From Limnohabitans sp. Rim11 (GTDB lineage Bacteria; Pseudomonadota; Gammaproteobacteria; Burkholderiales; Burkholderiaceae_C): a DNA stretch of 64,000 nt. Location of the stretch: positions 889,352 to 953,351 of the forward strand of contig NZ_CXOM01000001.1 in NCBI RefSeq assembly GCF_001269365.1. The letters run 5' to 3'. The position numbers were made by a program, and so were the translations under genes. Under the pieces are notes generated by a model. It had not been told where the DNA came from. It made no database searches and worked only from the letters and a program-made list of their open reading frames with translations. The stretch's first letter is position 1; the number at the start of each line of letters is the position of its first letter. Shown in pieces: positions 18,877-26,612 of the stretch.

Positions 18877-19583
18877 TGGCTTTCTAGTATGTAACGTTCA
18901 TGCCCCGCGCGGCGCAAGTCGCAAGCGGGGCAGGTGTTGCAACCATAACCCCAAGCGTGCCGATGGGTGCGGTCCCCCAAATAGCAGGTGTGGGTTTCCT
19001 CTTCAATCAAAGACACCAAAGCTTGTCCTCCCAAGCTTTCGGCCATCTTCCATGTTTGCGCTTTGTCTAGCCACATCAAGGGTGTCTCAAGGACCACGCG
19101 TGTGTCTAGGCCCAAGCTCAAAGCCACTTGCAAGGCTTTGAGGGTGTCGTCGCGACAGTCGGGGTAACCAGAGTAATCGGTTTCGCACATACCGCCCACA
19201 ATGTATTTGAGCTGACGTCTGTAGGCAATGGTGGCTGCAAAAGTGAGGAACAACAAATTGCGGCCCGGCACAAATGTGTTGGGCAAGCCGTTTTGTTGCA
19301 TTTCAATGGCTTTGTCTTCAGTCAGGGCCGTGTTGCTGATTTGACCTAGCAAGCTGAGGTCTAGCATGTGGTCTTGGTCTAGCTTGTGTGCCCATTGAGG
19401 AAACTGTTGTTTGATGCCGTTTAAAAATTGCTCACGACAGGCCAGTTCAATGACATGCCTTTGACCATATTGAAAGCCAAGCGTTTCAACGCGCTCAAAG
19501 CGCTCTAGTGCCCAAGCCAGGCAAGTGGCAGAGTCTTGTCCACCTGAAAAAAGAACAAGGGCTGAGGCGTTGAATTGAGACAT
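18861..19583 (-). CDS. queC: 7-cyano-7-deazaguanine synthase QueC
   Basis: 240 residues. The N-terminal PP-loop motif [10 protein letters not shown] (residues 11-20) binds ATP. The C-terminal zinc site has four Cys in [22 protein letters not shown]. It converts 7-carboxy-7-deazaguanine to preQ0 in queuosine tRNA modification. No other queuosine gene is next to it. Confidence 0.96.
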   Translation of the reverse strand: MSQFNASALVLFSGGQDSATCLAWALERFERVETLGFQYGQRHVIELACREQFLNGIKQQFPQWAHKLDQDHMLDLSLLGQISNTALTEDKAIEMQQNGLPNTFVPGRNLLFLTFAATIAYRRQLKYIVGGMCETDYSGYPDCRDDTLKALQVALSLGLDTRVVLETPLMWLDKAQTWKMAESLGGQALVSLIEEETHTCYLGDRTHRHAWGYGCNTCPACDLRRAGHERYILESHQAGA

Positions 19584-19619
19584 GTTGAAAGGGGACGCTG
19601 AGCAAAAAGTAGCTAAAGT

Positions 19620-20459
19620 TTAAATGACGCGCTGTGCCATCATGTGAATTTGTCCTGCACTCCACACAATGGCAGGAAAACTGGCCACCCAAGCCCAGAA
19701 AAAGCGATTCAAGCCAAAGAACCAAAACACCAAGAAATGAAAGAGTGCGGCAATGAAGCAAAACATCAGAGCTAGCCTGGTGTCTAGGAGTGCCAAAGGT
19801 GCGGCGCACTCCCAAAGAATAAAAGTCCAAGAACCCAAAGCCGGAAGCCAAGGTTTTCTGAGGTGGTGTGAATCATTCAGCGGTCCGTGAATGGCTGCGT
19901 TGAGAAAGATGGTCATGGCACTGCCATTGCGCCATTCAGGCCGAAGCAATTTGACTGCGCCAGACACAAAATAAGAGGTGATCGACTGAATGGTGATGTA
20001 CCAAAAGCAGGCATGCCAGCCTAGTTCTACACTATTCAATGCCCCGACCAACTGCGAAATGAGCAAGCCAGTCAGCACCACCAAAGTCATGAAATCGCTG
20101 CCGCCATTGAAGGCGCCGCGCCACCGAATCAATACGGCCAAATTACTAACGAACAAAAACCCGACATTGCCCAAATTGGCACCCAAGGCCACCAGGCTGA
20201 TGAGCGCAAGAAGTCGGGCCCAAAGAAGCGCAGTGAATATGTTTTCGGCAAACAGAAAATCGAAGAACTTTTGTGCAGTGGCATTGGGGATGTCTTGCCT
20301 TTGAATAGCCCAAGACCACAGCCCGTTCTGGTTCATGGCGGGGCGCATGCGCAAATACTCCAAGGTCTGAATACCTGCACTGAGTGCAAACAAACATTCC
20401 AGCCAACGGGCAGCCAGTGGTGTACTTAAGGTGAAGGCCGAAAGCCAGTCCAGTGTCAT
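19620..20459 (-). CDS. HTTM-like polytopic membrane protein
   Basis: 279 residues with roughly six to seven hydrophobic segments. The segment RWRGAFNGGSDFMTL resembles the NGG-D motif, and the overall pattern is that of HTTM-domain proteins (bacterial relatives of vitamin K-dependent gamma-carboxylase). Its ATG overlaps the stop of the upstream gene (ATGA), so the pair is almost certainly co-translated. Substrate unknown. The HTTM assignment is by pattern, not by alignment. Confidence 0.55.
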   Translation of the reverse strand: MTLDWLSAFTLSTPLAARWLECLFALSAGIQTLEYLRMRPAMNQNGLWSWAIQRQDIPNATAQKFFDFLFAENIFTALLWARLLALISLVALGANLGNVGFLFVSNLAVLIRWRGAFNGGSDFMTLVVLTGLLISQLVGALNSVELGWHACFWYITIQSITSYFVSGAVKLLRPEWRNGSAMTIFLNAAIHGPLNDSHHLRKPWLPALGSWTFILWECAAPLALLDTRLALMFCFIAALFHFLVFWFFGLNRFFWAWVASFPAIVWSAGQIHMMAQRVI

Positions 20460-20971
20460 GGCCGCACCTCTATGGGTGAGGTCATCATGACGTGGGTGTG
20501 GGTTGTCTGGGACGGGTTGTCTAGCAACATCCTGAGTTCAAACTGTGTGTGTGAATGCGCTGGATAGGCTTCTGATAATTTGACCGCCACAAAATGCGAA
20601 ACCATTTTGTAAGTAACCAACTGCCTTGGATCACTGCCTTCCGCAGAATCGTTCAAATCGGCCCAGAAATGGTCAATTAAATTTTGTTGTGCCAAGCCCA
20701 AATTGGTTTGAGTGTTGTGAAACAGCTGCCAAAAGCTTTGCGGCTGGCGAGGGTAGAGGTGCAGCCACTCAGTCCATTCAAACTGTCCCTGCACATCGAC
20801 TTTGGCGGCACGTGCATAAAGGTGCGGCACATAGCCCACAGCATGAAAAAACTTCCAATTGGGAAAAAACGATCGCAACAAAAACAGCCAGGGACCCCGC
20901 ACAATGGGCGTTTTGTAGAGCAAAGCCACCAACAGCACCAAAAAGTAAGCGATGACCCAATACATTGTCAT
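20456..20971 (-). CDS. protein of unknown function with N-terminal membrane anchor
   Basis: 171 residues, not recognised. One N-terminal hydrophobic helix (YWVIAYFLVLLVALLY) is followed by a soluble part rich in aromatic residues, e.g. FEWTEWLHLYPRQPQSFWQLFHN. There are two possible starts, at 20971 and 20965, with no clear Shine-Dalgarno. It overlaps the HTTM-like gene by 4 bp, so the two probably work together at the membrane. Confidence 0.65.
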   Translation of the reverse strand: MTMYWVIAYFLVLLVALLYKTPIVRGPWLFLLRSFFPNWKFFHAVGYVPHLYARAAKVDVQGQFEWTEWLHLYPRQPQSFWQLFHNTQTNLGLAQQNLIDHFWADLNDSAEGSDPRQLVTYKMVSHFVAVKLSEAYPAHSHTQFELRMLLDNPSQTTHTHVMMTSPIEVRP

Positions 20972-21084
20972 GGTTTAAATGAGGTGCTGTTTGCGAAAGT
21001 GGTTGGAGTTTCTAAAAGGGGCCGATGCTTTATTCTATGCAGGAATTGAGTGGCCAAGGCAAATTTTCAGGATAGGATAGACCC

Positions 21085-21786
21085 ATGAAAATACTGTCAC
21101 TGCTCCCTTGGGCCGACTGGCTGGCCATGGCTTTGTTTTTCGGACTTTGGATTGGCTACGCTTGGTTTGCGCGTGTTAATGGCACCCGCAACATGACCCT
21201 GATAGCCACCACGAATCACTATCGGCAGTTGTGGATGTTGCAGGCCACAGCCCGAGACCCTCGCATGTTGGATGGCCTCATTACCCAAAACCTGTCGCAA
21301 ACCCCGGCGTTTTTCTCGTCCACTTCGATCATCATCATGGGTGGCTTGTTTGCACTTTTGGGTACCACGGACAAGGCGGCAGACTTGGTGCGCGAAATTC
21401 CATTTGCAGTGCAAACACCCCTGTTGGTGTTTGAATTAAAAATCTTGGTGTTGGTGGGCATCTTTGTTTATGCCTTTTTTAGATTTTCATGGTCAATGCG
21501 CCAATACACCTTTGTGGCATTGGTCATTGGCGCTATGCCGCCACCTGATGAGTTTGCAGATGGTCGTCACGACCGTGTCAAGTTTGCTGAAAGGGCCGGC
21601 AACTTGGTCAGTGCCGCAGCCGAAACATTCAACGATGGCTTAAGGGCCTATTACTTTTCGTTTGCGGCCATGGCGTGGTTCTTTTCGCCCATTGCGCTGG
21701 TGCTGGCCACTGCCTTAGTGGTCTTGATTTTGTATGGCCGTGAATTTAAATCGGATGTGCTGGAAGTACTTAGAGACGAAAGTTGA
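21085..21786 (+). CDS. DUF599-family membrane protein
   Basis: 233 residues with about four membrane helices. Characteristic DUF599 blocks are NGTRNMTLIATTNHYRQLWM, SSTSIIIMGGLFALLG and FRFSWSMRQYTFVALVIGAMP. The ATG follows an AGGATAG Shine-Dalgarno. The family has no established function. It is divergent from the two-gene membrane operon and upstream of the phosphate block. Confidence 0.75.
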   Translation: MKILSLLPWADWLAMALFFGLWIGYAWFARVNGTRNMTLIATTNHYRQLWMLQATARDPRMLDGLITQNLSQTPAFFSSTSIIIMGGLFALLGTTDKAADLVREIPFAVQTPLLVFELKILVLVGIFVYAFFRFSWSMRQYTFVALVIGAMPPPDEFADGRHDRVKFAERAGNLVSAAAETFNDGLRAYYFSFAAMAWFFSPIALVLATALVVLILYGREFKSDVLEVLRDES

Positions 21787-21797
21787 GTACTATTTCA

Positions 21798-21815
21798 TTG
21801 TCATGAATATTTCAT
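21798..21815 (+). promoter_or_regulatory. putative Pho box before the PlcP-like operon
   Basis: TTGTCAT-GAAT-ATTTCAT: two 7-bp half sites 11 bp apart, the PhoB-box layout. The first half is identical to the first half of the ppk box at 23948; the second has two mismatches to CTGTCAT. It is about 70 bp upstream of the leader hairpin. Weaker than the pstS boxes, but the genes and distance fit. Confidence 0.5.
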
Positions 21816-21847
21816 AGAAACGCAACATTGCTGCAATGTAGGCGGCA

Positions 21848-21889
21848 CATCATCAGCTTCCAAGTTAACCCAACTTGGAGCTGATGATG
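21848..21889 (+). promoter_or_regulatory. leader hairpin covering the ribosome-binding site of a leader ORF
   Basis: A 19-bp stem (arms 21848-21866 and 21872-21889, one bulged T) with loop AACCC. The 3' arm holds a GGAG Shine-Dalgarno (21877-21880) and the two ATGs of the 38-codon leader ORF (21884, 21887). No T-run follows on either strand, so it is not a simple intrinsic terminator. Folded, it would hide the leader ORF start. Confidence 0.7.
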
Positions 21890-22000
21890 AAAGAACTTCC
21901 AAACCCCACTTTCCCAATTTCGCAAATCAATTTGCCACGGGGGTCACTTCACTCCAGAGATTTGCAACGTCGTTACCGCAAACACTTTGAGGGGGTGTGA
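21884..22000 (+). CDS. 38-codon leader ORF coupled to the phosphoesterase gene
   Basis: Starts ATG ATG AAA GAA (MMKELPNPTFPISQ...) and ends ...RRYRKHFEGV with TGA at 21998-22000. That stop overlaps the ATG of the next gene (TGATG). It has a GGAG Shine-Dalgarno four bases before the first ATG. The product is basic and has no membrane segment. Start and coupling suggest real translation, either as a regulatory leader peptide or as a small protein. Confidence 0.5.
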   Translation: MMKELPNPTFPISQINLPRGSLHSRDLQRRYRKHFEGV

Positions 22001-22881
22001 TGCGCTATTCCAAATTTGATTCCCAACTGGAACAGCCCTTTGAGTCCAATGTATGGGTTACCCGCTCACCCACTCATTTTCGATCTATCTTCATTTCTGA
22101 CTTGCACTTGGGAACTCCCGGCTGTCAGGCCGATGCGTTACTCAAATTTTTGAAAACCTACACCTGCGACAACCTCTACTTAGTCGGTGACATTGTCGAT
22201 GGCTGGCAGTTGCGCAGAAAATGGTACTGGCCCCAAAGCCACAACGATGTCGTCCAAAAATTATTGCGCAAAGCCAGAAAAGGTTGCCGGGTTATTTTTG
22301 TCCCGGGCAATCACGATGAGTTTGGGCGACATTTTTTAGACCACTCTTTTGGTGGCATCGAAATTCTAGAAGAAGCGGTCCACATTACTGCGGACGGCAA
22401 AAAGCTGTGGGTCATTCATGGTGACTACTTTGATGGCGTCATTCAATGTGCCAAGTGGTTAGCCTACGTGGGCGACAACTTGTACGAGTTCACTTTAAAA
22501 CTCAACAGATATTTGAATCATCTGCGTGCGCGCATGGGTATGCCCTATTGGTCGTTGTCTGCTTACTTAAAACTTAAAGTTAAAAAAGCTGTCAACTTTA
22601 TTTCTGACTTTGAAGTGGCAGTGGCCAATGAAGCCCGAAAGCTGGGATACCACGGCGCTATTTGCGGCCATATTCACCAAGCTGAAATACGAAACATCGA
22701 TGGTATTTTGTATTGCAACGACGGCGATTGGGTAGAGAGTTGCACCGCATTGGTTGAACACGCCGATGGTCGCCTTGAAATACTGCGATTCAATCCTAAC
22801 GATGCCTCACAAGGTTTGAGTCCTGAAATCAAGCAATCTGCCAATGAACCGTCTAAAGTTAAAGAATGGGCTGCTGTATGA
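22000..22881 (+). CDS. calcineurin-like metallophosphoesterase, PlcP-type phospholipase C candidate
   Basis: 293 residues from the ATG at 22000; a GTG one codon earlier sits too close to the GAGGGGG Shine-Dalgarno. All metallophosphatase motifs are present: SDLHLG (Asp34, His36), GDIVDGW (Asp64), GNHDEF (Asn104, His105), HGDYFD (His140) and GHIH (His224, His226). It has GNHDEF and YWPQSHNDVVQKLLRK, unlike canonical LpxH, which has GNRDF. Databases often name such proteins UDP-2,3-diacylglucosamine pyrophosphatase, but the PlcP phospholipases of phosphate-starved bacteria belong to this group. The Pho-type context and adjoining glycosyltransferase favour PlcP. Confidence 0.65.
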   Translation: MRYSKFDSQLEQPFESNVWVTRSPTHFRSIFISDLHLGTPGCQADALLKFLKTYTCDNLYLVGDIVDGWQLRRKWYWPQSHNDVVQKLLRKARKGCRVIFVPGNHDEFGRHFLDHSFGGIEILEEAVHITADGKKLWVIHGDYFDGVIQCAKWLAYVGDNLYEFTLKLNRYLNHLRARMGMPYWSLSAYLKLKVKKAVNFISDFEVAVANEARKLGYHGAICGHIHQAEIRNIDGILYCNDGDWVESCTALVEHADGRLEILRFNPNDASQGLSPEIKQSANEPSKVKEWAAV

Positions 22882-23906
22882 GACTTCTCTTGATCACAGA
22901 TGCTTGGGCGCCTCAAGTCAATGGTGTGGTGACCACTTTGGTTGAATTGGTCAGGGAGCTCAAACTCCAGGGAAACGAAGTGACGGTGGTTCATCCAGGC
23001 TTATTTAAGACCCGTCCATGTCCTGGTTATGCGGGCATTGATTTAGCCATTCGACCCAAGAAGCAATTGCAAACTTTGTTTGCATCCAATCAATTTGATG
23101 CAGTACACATTGCCACTGAGGGCCCTTTGGGATGGGCTGCACGCAGCATTTGTATGAAGCGTCAATGGCCATTTACAACAGCTTTTCACACCCGCTTTCC
23201 AGAGGTTTTGAAGGCCGCTATGGGCCTCCCACTTTGGATTGGCTATGCGTTGTTCCGTCACTTCCACAAGCCATCTTCCGGTGTCATGGTGCCTACTCAG
23301 GGCGTGTTGCAGCTTCTTCAGGATAGAGGCTTTGATAACCTGAAGTTGTGGACTCATGGTGTAGACACCGACTTGTTTGAATATGCAAGCAAAAGCAAGA
23401 TCTGTGAGCAGCTTTCTCATTTACAAAGGCCCATCAGTATTTTTGTGGGCCGTGTATCTTACGAAAAAAACATCGAAACGTATTTAAAAATGCCTTTTGA
23501 GGGCAGCAAAGTGGTCTGTGGCGTGGGGCCTTTGGAAGCAGATTTGAAGGCTAGATATCCAGATGTCACCTGGTTAGGCCTTTTGCCCAGACCCGAATTG
23601 GCCAAAATTTATGCTGCGGCCGATGTGTTTGTTTTTCCCAGCCGAAACGAAACTTTCGGACTGGTCATGCTGGAGGCTATGGCTTGCGGCACCCCTGTAG
23701 CGGCTTATCCTGTGGATGGCCCTCTAGAGGTACTGACAGAAGCTTCTGGCCAGGTTTCAGGTGGCGTGCTTCATTCCGATCTGGCCGAGGCTACACGTCA
23801 GGCTTTGAGTATTCCCAGGGCCACAGCGCGCGCTAGGGCCTATGACTTTAGTTGGGAAAAAGCTTCTCAACTGTTCGTTAGTTATGTGCGTCAGATAACA
23901 GTCTAA
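22878..23906 (+). CDS. GT4-family glycosyltransferase, Agt-like candidate
   Basis: 342 residues from the ATG at 22878, which overlaps the upstream stop (ATGA). GT-B fold: N-terminal DAWAPQVNGVVTTLVELVREL, and C-terminal nucleotide-sugar site FPSRNETFGLVMLEAMACGTPV with the two spaced glutamates (E...E). It resembles GDP-mannose-dependent mannosyltransferases and diacylglycerol glycosyltransferases. Coupled to the PlcP-like gene, it would glycosylate the diacylglycerol released from phospholipids. Donor sugar cannot be read from sequence. Confidence 0.7.
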   Translation: MRLLLITDAWAPQVNGVVTTLVELVRELKLQGNEVTVVHPGLFKTRPCPGYAGIDLAIRPKKQLQTLFASNQFDAVHIATEGPLGWAARSICMKRQWPFTTAFHTRFPEVLKAAMGLPLWIGYALFRHFHKPSSGVMVPTQGVLQLLQDRGFDNLKLWTHGVDTDLFEYASKSKICEQLSHLQRPISIFVGRVSYEKNIETYLKMPFEGSKVVCGVGPLEADLKARYPDVTWLGLLPRPELAKIYAAADVFVFPSRNETFGLVMLEAMACGTPVAAYPVDGPLEVLTEASGQVSGGVLHSDLAEATRQALSIPRATARARAYDFSWEKASQLFVSYVRQITV

Positions 23907-23947
23907 TTTTGATTGAGTGGCTAGGATGAACCCGAATTTTCACTACT

Positions 23948-23965
23948 TTGTCATCAATCTGACAC
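23948..23965 (+). promoter_or_regulatory. Pho box upstream of ppk
   Basis: TTGTCAT-CAAT-CTGACAC: two half sites spaced 11 bp, each with one mismatch to the CTGTCAT/CTGTCAC consensus. It lies 78 bp before the ppk start. PhoB activation of ppk is known in other bacteria. Confidence 0.65.
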
Positions 23966-24043
23966 AGACCACCGAAAGAATCGTTTGAGTTCAGAACGTC
24001 CAGATCCTGGGCTTCAACCCCATGACAAGAAAAGGAGGTCTTC

Positions 24044-26128
24044 GTGAGTAGACCGATTTCAAGCGCAAAGCGAGACTCAAACCAGACAGGTGTGGTGCTG
24101 ATTGACCGCGATCAAAGCATTCTGGCTTTCAATGAGCGTGTCTTAGATTGGGCCAAAAGACCCGAAGTGCCATTGCTAGAGCGACTGCGATATCTATGCA
24201 TTGTTTCATCCAATCTCGATGAATTTTTTGAGGTACGGGCAGATTTGCACATGTCTGCCTTTAGATCAGATGAGTTAAAGGGACCCTACAGAAAAGATAC
24301 CTTTGAAGGTGTGTATGAGCACGCAAGGCAAGTCGTTAATGAGCAATATAGGTTGTACAACGACGTGCTTTTGCCCAAGTTGCAAAAACAGGACATCAGA
24401 ATTCTCTCCCATGGTGAAAGAACGCCTGCGCAGCGCCAATGGGTCAGTGAATATTTCCAACGAGAAGTGCGTCCTTTGTTGGTCCCCGTTGGCTTAGACC
24501 CTGCGCATCCGTTTCCGCAGGTGGCCAATAAATCTCTCAATTTCATTGTGCAGTTATCCGGCAAAGACGCTTTCGGTAAGACAAACGACATCGCCATTGT
24601 GAAGGTCCCTCGCGTGTTACCGCGAGTGATTCTTTTGCCGAGCAAAGTTTCCGGCAAAACAGTCTCCGTGGTTTTGCTGTCCAGTGTGATTCGGGCTCAT
24701 TTGGCTGAATTGTTTCCTGGCCGAACGGTTGAGCATTTTTCCCAGTTCCGCGTCACCAGAAATTCAGACCTTTCAGTGGATGAAGAAGATGTTGAAAATC
24801 TAAGAACCGCTTTGCGAAAAGGATTGCAACACCGCCAATATGGCCAAGCCCTTCGACTTGAGGTTTCCGACAGTTGCATGTCGCACTTGTCTAACTTTTT
24901 ACTTAAGCAATTTGATTTGCCCGAAATAGCGCTTTTCAAAGTGGCGGGGCCTGTCAATTTGGTGCGACTGAGTCAATTGATTGACTTGGTTAACCAAGCT
25001 AAGCTGCTGTTCACACCCTATCACGCCAGCTTTCCCAAACAACTTGTTAAAGGCGCTTCCATCATGGCGCGCATGCGTCAAGGCGATGTCTTGATTCACC
25101 AGCCCTTTGAAAGTTTTGATGGCGTGTTGGCTTTTCTGAAAGAAGCGGTAGAAGATCCGCATGTTCTGGCTATCAAGCAAACGATTTACAGAACAGGTAG
25201 CGACCCTGTCATGATGAATTTGCTCCGCGAAGCCGTAAGACGTGGCAAAGAGGTGACCGCCGTAGTTGAACTCAAAGCACGCTTTGACGAAGAAGCCAAT
25301 ATCAATTGGGCTGAGCAGCTAGAGTCTGTGGGGGCCCAGGTTGTGTATGGGGTTGTTGGCTTGAAGACGCATGCCAAGATGCTCTTGGTCACGCGCAAAG
25401 AAGGGCGAACGCTGAAGCGCTACGGGCATTTATCCACTGGCAACTACAACCCAAGAACAGCCAAGCTTTACACAGACTTAAGTTACCTGACTTGTGATGC
25501 CGCAATGACCGCAGACATGGACCGCTTGTTTGTGCATTTGGCAAGTCCTTCCCGCTTGAGTCGTATGAGTAAACTCATCACAGCGCCTTTTCACATGCAG
25601 AAAAAGTTGGTTGAGAAAATTGAATCTGTCGGTGCGGCCGCAGAAGCAGGATTGAATGCGCGGGTTGTTGTGAAAATGAATTCTCTGACAGATCCAGTGC
25701 TCATTCATGCCTTGATTCGAGCAGGCAAGCAAGGTGCGCAAATTGATTTGATCGTACGAGGCGCATGCATGTTGCCTGCGGGGCTCCCTGGCCAGACTGA
25801 CAATATTCGAGTGCGGTCCATTATTGGGCGATTTTTAGAACACTCAAGGGTGTTCTATTTTGAAAAGGGCGAAACACAAGAGATGTATTTGGCCAGTGCT
25901 GATTGGATGAGTCGCAATATGACGCGTCGCATTGAATTGGCTTGGCCTGTGGTCGACCCTGTACTGCGTCGCCGAATTATTGATGAGTGTTTGCTGGCAT
26001 ATTTGTACGACACCCGAAACGCTTGGACGCTGGAGCCCGATGGTCTTTATCGACGTGTAGAGAAAAAGGGACAAAAGGTCCAAAGCGCGCAAGCCTTGCT
26101 GATGAGTCAGTACGCCACTGGTGCTTAA
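24044..26128 (+). CDS. ppk1: polyphosphate kinase 1
   Basis: 694 residues with a GTG start behind a perfect AAGGAGG Shine-Dalgarno. The PPK1 architecture is complete. The autophosphorylated histidine is His443 in GLKTHAKML and the second essential histidine is His600 in EHSRVFYF, both offset by 8 from E. coli His435 and His592. Also present is KRYGHLSTGNYNPRTAKLYT. It reversibly transfers the gamma-phosphate of ATP to polyphosphate. It lies downstream of the PlcP/Agt-like pair and upstream of sixA. Confidence 0.97.
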   Translation: MSRPISSAKRDSNQTGVVLIDRDQSILAFNERVLDWAKRPEVPLLERLRYLCIVSSNLDEFFEVRADLHMSAFRSDELKGPYRKDTFEGVYEHARQVVNEQYRLYNDVLLPKLQKQDIRILSHGERTPAQRQWVSEYFQREVRPLLVPVGLDPAHPFPQVANKSLNFIVQLSGKDAFGKTNDIAIVKVPRVLPRVILLPSKVSGKTVSVVLLSSVIRAHLAELFPGRTVEHFSQFRVTRNSDLSVDEEDVENLRTALRKGLQHRQYGQALRLEVSDSCMSHLSNFLLKQFDLPEIALFKVAGPVNLVRLSQLIDLVNQAKLLFTPYHASFPKQLVKGASIMARMRQGDVLIHQPFESFDGVLAFLKEAVEDPHVLAIKQTIYRTGSDPVMMNLLREAVRRGKEVTAVVELKARFDEEANINWAEQLESVGAQVVYGVVGLKTHAKMLLVTRKEGRTLKRYGHLSTGNYNPRTAKLYTDLSYLTCDAAMTADMDRLFVHLASPSRLSRMSKLITAPFHMQKKLVEKIESVGAAAEAGLNARVVVKMNSLTDPVLIHALIRAGKQGAQIDLIVRGACMLPAGLPGQTDNIRVRSIIGRFLEHSRVFYFEKGETQEMYLASADWMSRNMTRRIELAWPVVDPVLRRRIIDECLLAYLYDTRNAWTLEPDGLYRRVEKKGQKVQSAQALLMSQYATGA

Positions 26129-26150
26129 ACCTTGTAATGGATGGATTCAA

Positions 26151-26612
26151 ATGGATCTTATTTTTTGGCGCCATGCCGAGGCTTACGACCCTGAAGAGGG
26201 GCAGGAAGATCTAAAGCGCGAACTAACACCAAAAGGCGAAAAGCAAGCTGCCAAGATTGGGGCTTGGCTTGATCGTCAGTTGCCAGAGGGCGTTCGCGTC
26301 ATTTGCAGCCCAGCTGTTAGAACAGAGCAAACAGCCAAAGCTTTAGGGCGTAAATATAAATTGAAAGCAGATTTGCTGCCCAATGCTACAGCCTCAGAAG
26401 TCCTTGAAGCGGTAGGCTGGCCCGAATCAAAAATGTCTGTGGTGGTGGTGGGGCATCAACCTGTGCTGGGTCAATGCATTTCTTATTTATTGGGCATTCC
26501 AGAGGGTGAATGCGCAGTCAGGAAGGGCGCCGTTTGGTGGCTTAGAAGCAGGGTGCGAGATGGTGCAACTCAAACGGTCGTAGTCAGTGTTCAGACCCCT
26601 GAGCTTATTTGA
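26151..26612 (+). CDS. sixA: SixA-type phosphohistidine phosphatase
   Basis: 153 residues from the ATG at 26151. A GTG at 26121 would add ten unconserved residues. It belongs to the histidine phosphatase superfamily: N-terminal RHAEA (Arg7, His8 nucleophile), central VICSPAVRTEQTAKAL and C-terminal VVGHQPVLGQ with the second His. SixA acts on phosphorylated His domains. It lies 22 bp after ppk, and its 3' end overlaps the convergent ppx by 22 bp. Confidence 0.88.
   Translation: MDLIFWRHAEAYDPEEGQEDLKRELTPKGEKQAAKIGAWLDRQLPEGVRVICSPAVRTEQTAKALGRKYKLKADLLPNATASEVLEAVGWPESKMSVVVVGHQPVLGQCISYLLGIPEGECAVRKGAVWWLRSRVRDGATQTVVVSVQTPELI

Noticed and set aside
22000..22881. Calling the metallophosphoesterase LpxH
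   Set aside because: LpxH has a GNRDF motif and is about 240 residues; this protein has GNHDEF and about 50 extra residues, and sits in a phosphate-starvation context.
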